Of a DNA stretch of 64,000 nt, positions 49,001 through 61,700 are shown piece by piece. Location: the NCBI GenBank assembly GCA_026874595.1, contig CM049307.1, positions 46,373,678 to 46,437,677 of the forward strand. The letters run 5' to 3'. Source of the stretch: Sipunculus nudus. Lineage: Eukaryota; Annelida; Sipuncula; Golfingiida; Sipunculidae. Numbering within the stretch: position 1 is the stretch's first letter; each line of letters starts with the position of its first letter. The notes beneath the pieces are model-generated. The model ran no database searches, was not told where the DNA came from, and saw only the letters and a list, made by a program, of their open reading frames with translations. The translations under genes and the position numbers were made by a program.

Positions 49001-52000
49001 CCACCACCGTCACTCTTGCGAGCGTTGCAGACCTCCATTCCATTTCTATTCAGTATGACATCACAGAATTGTTTCTCAGATCAACTTTTCAGTAAAATGG
49101 CAAGTGATATTTTTTGGGATTGCCTCGCCTGATTAGACTGCGCCACGTATCGACGATTTTCTTTTTTTTAAACAAATGTTTAAAGTTTCACTAGAATTGC
49201 TCATGTGCAACACAATATGTTAAAATCTTGTTCTACATGCCAAGAATAACTCCTGTTTCTCTTCGCTGGATTTTGTGTTGAACGCTCTTAATAGATTTTC
49301 TTATTCATTAACATGTACATATTTCGGAATTTAGATTGCCAAATTGTAGATTTTATTTGTAGCAAAATCAACGATGTGACATTTATGAAGATCGACATGG
49401 TACCATTCTGTTTGCATGGTAATATATATAGTCTTAATTGAAGAATTAAAATGGGGCAATTATTTTATTGACCAACGGAAAGTAGGTCAGGCACTTAGAA
49501 CAATACAAGAAGAGCACCCGGCTTTCAGGGTGCAAACAATCAAAGATTGCGTTGAAGCTCACAGAATAAAGGTAATGATGACAAATTTCAGGTAGCTAAA
49601 GTGATTTCCCTGGATATTCAGTTCGAAGGTTCCAGTCCCAATAGTTATAGGATGAATGCCCTGTACACGGCCGGACAGAAGGACGGACGGACAAAGACGA
49701 AATACAGTCAGCTGGGCTATATTTTCCTACAAAAACTATATGTTAACGGCTATAGTTCTTCCATTGTTTAAGAAGAGGTAATTACATTTTAAGAAGAGGT
49801 GATTTTAGTCTAATATGGTTTTCAACAAATCAGAAACAAGTGTTCATTTCTGAGGATCCATTAACATTACTGGATGCGGAACTAATGTGATTTTCAATTT
49901 TCTGGCGGTGACATGATATACGGTGTAATCCCGTCTCGGTTGTGTAAAATGCTTAAAGCATAATTTTCATACAGGCCTAAACTGTCTGATAGGTTGAACG
50001 TTTGAACGATTTCCTGAGCAAAGTAATTTCTTATTTTCATTTTCACCGTGAAGCTATCCTCATGGGTTTCTTGTAAATATAAAGATATTTTCATGTAAAC
50101 CATAGTTTGTTTATCGCGCCCCGGTTAAATTTTTGTGGTTGACGGAGGAATGTGCTTTCTGAATGTGCCCTCTTTCTATTATATATATTTGGCATAGTCT
50201 TCCTGTTTAGCATATATACGTTTCTTTTAGTCCGAAGGGGTATGTATGTTGTTATATTGTGCTGCATATACATGAAACGTGACAAAAAGACATCTGCATA
50301 GTTTCATTAATTTGTACATTAATTGCTCTGGTTAAATTTTGAGTGGACTTTGTTGTAGCAACATGGGTTGGCGAAGGAATGTGCTCTTTAAATGCTTTCT
50401 ATTTTATTTGTCTGCTCTTTATGGTTCTTATACTAGCTGTATCCATTGAGTACCTGAGTATAGCAAGACTGTTGAACGGGATTTAATATATTATGACATG
50501 CATGGAATAACTCTCAACCCGGGATGAATTTTTACTAAATGATTAAGCCTTCTTTATCATGCCCACGCAGATATTCGGCGGAAATATACATGACTGTCTT
50601 GTTTACCGGTCCTGGTTTATGACGGCGCCTTGGCAGCGATTAACCCAGAACAACTGAGTGATGGGTCATATATTTTTAACAAACCTGCATGCACATGCAC
50701 TCATTAGAGAGCACGGATACCCATGTCAGCCTTGTTGGGTTTAGTATATAGCTCGTTAATTAGATAAGATGTCTTCTTTGGACGAGCAAAACTGCCTCTG
50801 ATTGTGACAGAAACTAGTCTGTTTTTTTTATGTGACAGAGGGTTGTTTATTCTCCGGGCTCTTTATCTTTTCACAGCTTCACAGTCTTTTTCAGTTTCCA
50901 TGGCCTGTGTATATAATATCACTTCATTTGGGAGGACTAGGTCGGTCTCTTTGGACTTTCTTTTTCGAACGAGTATAATATATTTTTTTATCTTTTGCAT
51001 ATAGTTTTCCTGTTTAGCATATACGCTTCTTATAATCCATATTAGTGCATGTGTATATATGACATATTATGCTGCATACACGTACATGAAATATGACGAA
51101 AAAATATGCGTTTTTTTTTTTCATTCGTATATATTCCAATGGTTGGCTGGAAAATAGGCCCCAGTGTCTGCACTGACAAATCACAGCCCTTATGATAAAT
51201 GAATATACTAACATTTTTCGCGGGTGGTTTTGCGTAATAACACACAGAGTGCACCCTGACGGTCGTACAACAACTCTTCTGGACCACAGCCAACACGGCT
51301 GTCTCAGGCCTTGCTCTTTTACCAGCCTCTTCAGCAACTATCACTGACTTCATAGGACTGTCGTCACCTCCGTTAACGATACGGGGAAAAGTTTGATAAT
51401 CACTGTCTGTCTGTTTGTTTGTCCGTAAGGCAGAACAATTTACCATGATGGATATCCATGAAATTTCGTGAAGCTGTCGGATTGTAATGTGAAAAGGGTT
51501 AAATATATCGAGCTCCAGCTGCATTAAAAGCTAGATGCACAGTTACATTTGTCTGTTTGTCAGTTACACTTTGTCAGTTACATTTGTCTGTTTAGACACT
51601 ATTAAGAATGAGATCAAACTTATTTTTACATCTGGCGGGGACGTACTTGCTGTTTGTGAGAATATGAGATATCATTGAAGAAGAGCCCTTCAAATTTTAG
51701 GGGTGATCCATAAGTAAGGCAAATGTTTGCGTTTTCTTAGCGTAGCAACATTAAACAGCATGTAGTTCCTGTCAGTTCTAGGGATGTGTTGCAATGAAGT
51801 GCCTAAGTCATCTGGGCGACTTAAGTCATCGGACATCTGTGTGTCACTATATAGTAACCATTATGACATCACAATTGTGATTATGGAAATAAGACCTGCT
51901 TCTGGGCTTAAGTCTTGTATAATGTTAAAACTAGATGGATCAGCATGCAGCATGAGGGGAGGTATGTTTTCCTGTGTAAAACCCGTCGACGTTGATAAAG

Positions 52001-52600
52001 AGCTTCACACCCATGCTGATGATATGAATCACTGCTCCAAATGATAGTTACACTAGATAACACTTCCGTTTCCCCTCCCCCATGCAGACGAAGGGTATTC
52101 ATACCATATTTATGTACGGTGTGACTTTGCGACTGGTTCTGTGAATTATGGCCAGAACTGAAATGATGGCACTACTTTTGTTTCACTTTTGGTTCCCTTA
52201 AGTTTTGCAACTGATACCTTAAATATGATATTAAAATAAATTGAAATAATTCCTTTCTCAAAGAGCAAATATGACAAACCCATAGAGGTTTTGCCGGTTT
52301 GGTGGACTGCCCTTTAATTTTATGGAACATAATAGAAAAGGGCCTGACTATAATTATAAAACACTGTGCTAAATAAACGGAAACCTTTTTTCCGTTTGTA
52401 AGCTGTATAAGTAACTGGTCCAGCCCAACAAAGAGTGGGTACATTTTCTAGTTGTATCATTTCACTGGGACAGAATGTTAAGATTTAAAAAAAAAAATTA
52501 TATTTGGGGTACCAAGCTAGAATTTTATTCACCTGTACCTGAACTTATAATATCCGCAAAATGTATATTTTAGATCCGACTAAACATCAATAATATGTTT

Positions 52601-52663
<63 letters not shown>

Positions 52664-54323
52664 TACTCAATTTGTGTATATCTGACCAGGACATTCTAGC
52701 CAAAGACGCAGTCTCCATGCATGGATATGTTGTTGGCCTACATGCACACCCATGCATGCAGACCAAGATTGTCAAAGGATGACATCATGAAAAAAACCCA
52801 CACCAATTCTGCTGCCACATCACATAACCTCTCCTTATCTTTGAGTGCTTGTTTTGTCAGCTTAATTTTTTGGGTGTGCTTGGTGTCTTTCCGGTGTTAC
52901 CCACGAGTGCCGTCTGGTTTATCCCGGGGACGACCCAAAGTGCTTGATCCACAGACTGTCAGTCTATGCGGAGACCTCCACATGACACGCCAGCTCACGT
53001 CCCTTGTTGTCTGTCCGATATAAAAGACACTAGTTTTATCAGTTACTGATAACTGGTGGTGCCACCTGTATTTTTTTCTATTTTAATTTTTAACGGGTTT
53101 TTCCCTCTGTTTTTGAGACTGTCAATTTACATCAATGCTGTCTGTTTGCAACTGTGGTTAAATCTAGTGATATCATCCGATGAGTGAACTTTTAAAAGTG
53201 TTAATATTTTGTTAATTCACATTGAAATAGCCTAAATTTCTGACCAGTTTTTGGATATCATTCACGTCCTCTGTTAATAGTCTGATATAGTCTGAACATA
53301 TACAGTGGATTCTGTCTGAAAGACCACCTCTCTAATAAGACCCACCTGTCTATACGCTCTTTACACAGCGCTTTACCTATAGGGCTACTACCTATATCGT
53401 AAGGCGCTGTTTGTTATGACCTCGTATCCTGAATTGCAACACCAGAGGGGAGCACTGTATTTTTGTCCAATCAGATGAGACCTTGTGCTGGAAGACAAAG
53501 CCAAGCGAGGAATACACAGAGCCAATCATATTAATTTCTTTTTGAGTGACAGCTCATCCCCCAGCGTAACCGTCTGAACAGGCCACAGGCTCAGAGAGAA
53601 TTGCCCCTGACGTGGTTTGCTTAGGGCCTTGGGCACATAGGATGCTCGGCCGGTGAGCTGTAATTCAAACGAAACGTAACAACAAAGGCTGCGTGCACAC
53701 CTCGCTTGCTGGTTTCAGTTCTGCAGACAACAGATACATGGCTACGCTAACACAGTCATAATGTCATAATCGAATCGGTCGATGATGCGAGAATGCAGAG
53801 GACGCAATTTAAATTCGACCGGAAACTCAATAAGCGGCGCTTGAAGCGCAGCAATGGGCGGAGCCAGGATACCTGTCAGTGTTTGTTTATTGGCATCTGA
53901 TTGGCTGCTTGTCACATCATACGCACGTTTATTTCAGTGGAAAACGAACCGCGATCTGGTGTCTAAATATATCATAAACGGTCAAAGCTGGCAGCGTGAA
54001 AATCAGTTGCTTCTTTAGAAGCGCTTCTTTAGAAGCGCAAGATTTCCGCTGCCTTGGGAGCGTTACCTGTCTAATAAGATCACCCTTGAGTGAACCAAAA
54101 ACATAAAAACATATACATACGTTATAACCTGACCTGTCCGATTAGACTTCCTGTGAACTAAGACCGAACGTGGTCAGTAGCACGGGTTTCACTGTACATT
54201 ATAACATCCATGGATCCAATGCTTTCTCATCGGAACATGCAAAGATTTTGAGACTACAAATTGTTCATATGTAACTGGAAATTCCATTACGTCCATTTAT
54301 AATGTATAATAATATTTATAACA

Positions 54324-54371
<48 letters not shown>

Positions 54372-57300
54372 CCTTATATAAATATAATCCTTCGAAAGCC
54401 GGATTCAGTCATGATATACCGAGTTTTATATACGCACAGTATTTCATGTTTCAGTAGATTGACTGAAACCACACATACCGTGTTGGAAGGATCCCGGTAT
54501 AATAAATCGACCTGACTCAGAGGCTGACATGCTAGGGGTCTATTTTAGTTTCAGATGTCTACTGTTCAAAATGAAATAAAGATGTAATGTATTCGGGTGT
54601 AGGCCTATAACGCATCTTTGTACTTCAGAAAAAAATACACGGCAGATGAGAACTCACGCGTTCCTTTGATTTTTTTTTTTTTACAAAACTTATATATTTT
54701 ATTATTTATCCAGCATACTGAACATAGTTTACTATGTACTTATACTTTAGTCAATAGTGCATGCGCACCAATACCAAGTTGCCAGCCAAAAGTGTGTTCC
54801 TCCGAGGTGAAAGAGGGATAGGTACCTTATAATATACTAATTATGATCATTGATATCAAACGGCTGGGGAGAAACTCTCAAAAGCTAAAGGGAATGATGT
54901 GTTTAACACTGTTCCCCTGGTCTGCCAGGCCTAATCTTTCGGGATAGGAAATAAATATGCGCCAGCTTGGCAGACGATGTTATAGGTAACTGAATGAACA
55001 GCAGAGAGTGACGTGTTGGAATGTGCATTCCATCACTATGGTAGCTTTCCGATGCATGGAATTATTGCCATGTCAACGTGTTTGAGCGCGTGGTTGCCAT
55101 GGCAGGTACGTGCCACCACAGCGGTTTCTTTCATGTTGGACGCTTACCTTGGTATGCTTTGGAAGCTTCTCATTACAGGCCAAGTACGTGGATATGATGA
55201 ATTAAGGTAGGCGAAACTAAAGAAATAAGAAATATAACAGATGAACCGAGCATGGGGTCGTTGTAATTAAATGAATGTACACAAATGAATAAAATGAAAG
55301 TATATAATTAATTATGTAAATTCATGTTTTTGATAATAAATATGGAAAGCCGACAAAATGGTCAAATTTATAATCAAATGTAATATACATGTAACACGCA
55401 TCGGGAATTTGACTATAAATGTTATCAAAATACCATTAATCTTCCGATAATTTAATGGGTTGTTATAAATATATATAAAAATGATAGCATTGCATGTATA
55501 TAAAAATCATAATTCCCATATATTTAACTTTGTAAGTTTTTACTGTGTAAAATTCTCAAAATTTCCATGAGGAGAGAAATTAGAAATCCTCCTCATATTG
55601 AAAACACCGTTCATTCTCGTCTATAGTGCATGAGCCGGTTGTGCCAGTTTTAAGTATATAGTGCATGAGCCAGTTGTGCCAGTTTTAAGTAGTTAATTGC
55701 CTGCGCCATTGAGGTTATGTGTTCATCCTTATATATGTCTGTTTTTATAGAACCTGTTAGTTCGTTTGTTAGCAGGTTAACGTAAAAAGAGCTGATTCGA
55801 TTTTCACAAATTTGTGTTTAGGTCGGGACATGCATGGGCCATGCAGGGAAGATCCACTAAATGTTAATGCAGATTCAGATAGAGAGGAGGATCCAGTAAG
55901 ATTATTTTGCCTTGTCGGAGGTGTGCGCATGCTGTATGGGCAGTTAGTTACTCGATCACTTACTTTACTTACTTATTCAAGTTATTGGTTCCGCCAGGAG
56001 GGCGTGCGTTCATTCCCATTCGTGTGTACACGTGTGTGTGTGTTTTTGTTCACAACATAACTCACGAATTCATGAATGGAATCTAATGAAATGTTCAGGG
56101 CACTTCGGGAATTGGGCCATGAAGATTTGGGTGAGGATCCGGAACGTGATCCGGATAATGGACTCTCATGAATGAATACTCACAAATGTGCAGTGACTCG
56201 TGCACGAACTGACATGGCATTATGGGTCGAATAAGTGAATGGCGGAGGCTTACATTCATTAGAATGCAGATTTCTAGTTTTCTCTTTTTATATAGTTACT
56301 ATGCGCGTCTTGTTGAAAGGTCGTATAGATTTACTGTAGATTAAATATACGTGACGGCAAGCAGATAGCGATGGTATTATCGAAGCTATAAAGCAAGGGT
56401 TGTATTATATAAACATTTTCCTTTGTTTGTCTGAATAAAACTGTGGTCAAAAGATGAATATCGCGGCTTGTGATATTATGGTTGCAGTATTAATCTCCCA
56501 AACGATCTGTCAACAGTTGCATCATGTCCACAATATCCGCCATTCAGTGTCACATATCGCGGTCTTCGTAAATTCCATGGTCAGCACACGCATCTGCTTA
56601 AACTATGTATATAAATGAGGGGTTAAAGGACCCATAAACAGACATATCCTGTTTTGCCATGATTGAGGACAACGATTTGGGGGCTTGATATATTTATAGA
56701 ATGCCCAAGGTGGAAACGGACTACAGGACCTATATACCCTTATCATGTTTTAATATATATTACCAGGAATTATAAACATTTTACGGACATTAAAACATGA
56801 TCTTGAGAACTATATTCTGAGATTGTTTGGATGGTCAAAGATATTTATCTGTCACGCGGACGTTACATGGCTACGATGTTTATTTATATCATTATCATTA
56901 GCAGCATTATTTTATGCCACACACAACATGCACATATGAATACTTACTGACATCATTACCCTATACTGCGTACATCTGAACTCTTGCATGACGACTCGAA
57001 ATCACTCGGTGGTTACATGCAAGGCTGATAATCTCAATAGGAGTAGTACTAACAGGCAGTTACAGATATTTATTGACTCCAATGTGAACAAAGCTGTTTT
57101 TTACAGACCTACTAAAAATACATGTTCTATGTAAAAAGGACCAGTCATATTGTGCGTGCTTATCGCTCGATATCTTCATTATACATAACAATTATACAGA
57201 AAATATACGTGAACACAGACGCCAGTCATTAATATCTGCATGCGTTGATATATGCTGTGTGAAATATACCCCCCCCCTCCCCTCCAGGGGGGGGGGGGGA

Positions 57301-58665
57301 CATGTTGTTTTTCAGTGCCATCATCTGTCGTTGTCTTGAGTCGTCATTCGTTGTCGTCTCTAGGATATTTTGTGAACGCAATACCTTTTGAAGGGCTGCA
57401 TATATTCCTCCAAATTTTTAAACACTCATTGTCTCTACCACAGTCTCGGACAAGTTGGAAATCCGGTGATCTTGACCTTCATCTACAAGGTCAAATCTGC
57501 CGAAATATAAAATTCTTGTGAACCCCATAACTTTTGAAGGGCTTCACAATTATGTTCTAAAATTTGGTACACAAATTTTTCCTACCAAGTTCTTGGCCTA
57601 GTTCGAAAACCGGTGACCTTGACCAGGACGTTCAAGGTCAAATCAGCCAAGTATTAGGTATTGTGTCGTGAAAATGATAACTTTTGAAGGGCTGCATATG
57701 TTCCTCCATAATTAAAAACTCATTTTTCCTACCAAAAACTCTGATGAGTTCGAAATCCGTTGATTTAACCTTCATCTTCAAGGTCAAATCTGCCGAAATG
57801 TAAAATTCTTGGGAACCCCATAACTTTTGAACCGCCTCACGTTTCTCACCATGTCTTAATTGGGGTGGGGGGGGGGGGGGGGGGGGGGAGGGGGAAGACA
57901 TCTGTTTTTGCAAGTGCGATAACAAACCATTCTAGTTTTAATCCTTCACGGTTGTGGAAAATATTTACAGTTGAAACCATCCTGAGGTAAGACCCGTACA
58001 GACGAGTTGATATAAAAAATTGTCCTGAAATAAGTGTATTTCGAAAGACTACAAATAAAACTTCTTGGTCGTCATAGGAAACTTTTTAATGATACACATA
58101 AAAATAAGGTTACAATGCATTATTGAAACTCCCATGTTTTTTTTTGTCACCATCAAGCAAGTATGACTGATACCCGATATAATAACAAGACGTAGATGTA
58201 CAGGGCTCATTCAATGTATTTATAATCAGCACCATGCATGCGGTTTTTTATAAGTGGCAGACAGGTTGGTATCCTTGGACGTATAGGGACATGGAGGAGA
58301 TACAGCAGCAGTACAGCTCCAAACACAGCCACAGGAGGCACCAGATGTGATAGCAACAAGTGAACGTCTCGCAGCCCGGGCGTGTCACTGTCTATGTGTT
58401 TTTTTGTCCGGCATTTCCTTGTTTGTAAATTCTTGCACACCGACGGAATTTTGACCCCTATGCGTGCGGCTGTACACGAAGATGATGTACCACCGGAACG
58501 CAGGGGCTTCATTTCACGTATTCATCGTCAGATTACATTGACATGTCAGATTGTTTCCCACACGGGCCTCATATAGAGGCAATCTGTTAATCGTCCACGT
58601 TATGTTTGTCGTGAGTGAATACAGGAAACGGGGGCGTACAGACGTAATCGTTATAATAATAATCC

Positions 58666-58761
<96 letters not shown>

Positions 58762-61700
58762 GTTGTATTGTTACAAGGACGAGAGTCAAGCACGCATATG
58801 TGGAACGGAATTCTATAAGAGCCAAGAAACATTACCTCTTGTAGCGGTTCATCGGAGAATTCGGAAAAATAAAATTATTTTTTATCTCCCTAGATCTGCT
58901 TAATAAGGGAGCTGTCAGCGTGCAGGTTTGTTTGTTTCACTGGTATCAAACAAATTCTTATCATTATTCATTAATCATGTCATAGATAGTTCTCAAAACG
59001 GTAACCGCCCATTGTTTCCTTTGTCAATCATAAATGAACTTAAATCGTCACTTGACCTTTGACCCGAGATTTGACCAATAAGAACAAATGTTAAAATGGT
59101 CGTTGAGGACTTCGTCTGAAATATTTTATGAATTCTTTTGCAAAAAAAGACACTTTCCATGTTGATTCTCCGGCTGATTAGATTATAAGGTAGAGGAAGG
59201 TGGTGTCAGAGAGAAATTTAAAGCTTCATCAGTAGACTCGTCATAACGTTTTCAAAAATATGTAAAATTTATATTGATAGCAGATTTTTGCGAACTAAAA
59301 TTTAAAGTTTAACAAGGCGAGGGCCATACTATACATATATAACAATGTCTGGGTCTATCATTTTTATCCAGAGATATATTTGGCAAATAATGTTTACTTT
59401 TCCAAATTCCAACAAGTATTAATTTCTTTATCCCTTGGAAAATAAATTTTCCTATCGCCTGAAGGATCAAGCATAATGCTTACTATCGGCCAGAACAATC
59501 GCTTAAAAAAGCATAAATGACCCTCCCTCTATATACTGTTTTTGTTGCAGAAACTCCAAGGTATATTTGCACACCTGGATTGCAACATGATATACTGACA
59601 CCCTGCACGGTCGTTGGTCTCCTTATTACGTGACTTGTATTAGTAGCTTGTACAAAGCCCGGGATCTTCACCTCATGGAAAACATTTCTTGTTTTTCACC
59701 CCCTTTGGGTTACTAGACTGCGCGGAAGTAGCACGCTGAACATTATACAAGTTAAACTGTTATATCGGCCTATTCGTGTTGTATAATATATCTTCTCTCT
59801 TTAATCTTGTGTATGTTTTTTGCACAAGCTCACAGCTGTATAAAGGATATAGGCGTGGGTAGTTTTTACATCAATAATTCAAGAGACAAACACTTTGGAT
59901 AATACATGCTATAACTTCACAGGAGCGGCTCCATAGCAGCACGTGCCAGTTGCCAGGCTTCGTTAATGTCAATGACTTGTTTCACCCACGGCTGTTACGA
60001 AATAGTCATATGATTCATTCAGGTTTCCTGGGCTTGAGATATAAAATCGTTCTTTTGGATGTAGAGTACATGCTTTTCTTTATATAATGCATCCAGGTAT
60101 CATTTACTTATCTAAACAATATCTGGATACCGCTTCACATGGTATATATTCCCCATGACGTCAAAGTCCGTGCGTTTAATCCAGGATGGGTATATAATGA
60201 GAACATGGTGATATAGGTCAATTTTACGGTGGCTCGTACAGGACACCGTGCAATTTGGCAGTATAGAACAAAAATAATGTTTAACTAAGTCAGTTTGATA
60301 GCAGTCCGACCTAAATGATAAACCGGGATCTAAAAACATATATTTTTTACGTTAACATGTCACATGTAAGAACTAATCACTCGTTTGATTTGCAGTTTTT
60401 TAAGCATACAACTCACAGTGCATGGGATGAATCTATATACTTGGTGTGGCATGTTATATTTTGAGGTATCCGCTTGAGGGCGAGAGCATGATAAGCTTGA
60501 GGGCGAGAGAGTGATATTCTTCCATATTTTAATAATTGCTCAGCTTTCATTCGGTGGACTACTTATCCGTTAACAAGATTTTGACGTGATAAAACCTGTC
60601 GAGTTAATATGAGACATGATGTTTACCCTGTCGTGAGACGGAATCGACGTCGGTCAATTCTTTGCCATATCGACAACTTTTGGACAGCATCGTATACGAC
60701 CAATCGGCGTCGGCATGGTATAGGAACTACCGCAATTTCGGACCTCTGACAAAACGCATTCTTGAAGGAGATGGGTCATGTCCTGTCACCTTTAACTATT
60801 GCGGGGTTTCACCCCTCTGACACAAGTCTCTCGACCTGTCAGATTGGCGCGTTTCGTAATGTCGAGAACCGCACTGAAAAGGCTCGATGACCATGCAAAT
60901 ACTTTTGTCATTTTGACGCCTCACGGCCTATACAGATCAGCTGTCACTTAAACCAGACCAATCTTTGGATATGTTTGGCTATACCTTCTAACAACACCTA
61001 CAATTTATTTCGTTGGTAAATTCCTGCAGCATGCTTGTTGAATTTTTGACCGCATGGATATAACTATGTCCCTTAAGGGTTACTTGGCCATAGCCAAACA
61101 TGTATACGCCACACATGAAATGACTTGTTACCATATATATAGATGGATTTAGCACTTTGGTTTGTGAGTTCACATGTATTTTGCAGGGTATCGATATAGT
61201 ACGATGAATGGCCGTTGCAGTGCATTTCTCCGTATGAATTTTGTTATGACTCGAGTAGGCTTGCCAGTCCAAAGTAAACGCCTACTGAGTACTGTGTTCA
61301 TGGCTTAATATGAACTCGGGAGGGATGCTTGCCGGCATTATCTGAGCATTTTGTATTCCTCTTAATGTCACCTAGTATATATAGCTGCATGCGTTTGGTC
61401 CGGTGATCGTGCATCAAAGAATACAGATAACTGAATAGATCACCCGACTCGTGCACGGACGCCATGTCCCAATTTATATGTTCCGATGTTGCTAAACATC
61501 ACACGGCAGACATCGCGTATGACTTTATGATGTGCGCCCGTGCAACAAATCGGCTTGTAGCATGAACACGGGAAAAAAGATAAATCGGATATATCGGTCA
61601 TCTCGCTGTCTTTTTTTCAGTCATTAGATCCCTCAAAATGGCGAGAGAGTTACCCATCCATGGACGTAAACATATGTTTTACATTTAACTACGCGATGGT

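Larger units (their letters stand above)
47327..53040. other. CAP intron, mostly unrecognised
   Basis: No supported exon. The 146-codon minus frame at 47541-47981 lacks family motifs and looks random. A TCCGTCCGTCCTTCTGTCC stretch on the minus strand at 49675-49700, with an AGCTGACTG nearby, resembles the 5' end of the Helentron-like family. Confidence 0.4.

Noticed and set aside
58587-58825. Leucine/serine-rich frames over the GA tract
   Set aside because: Simple-sequence artefacts of (GA)n.
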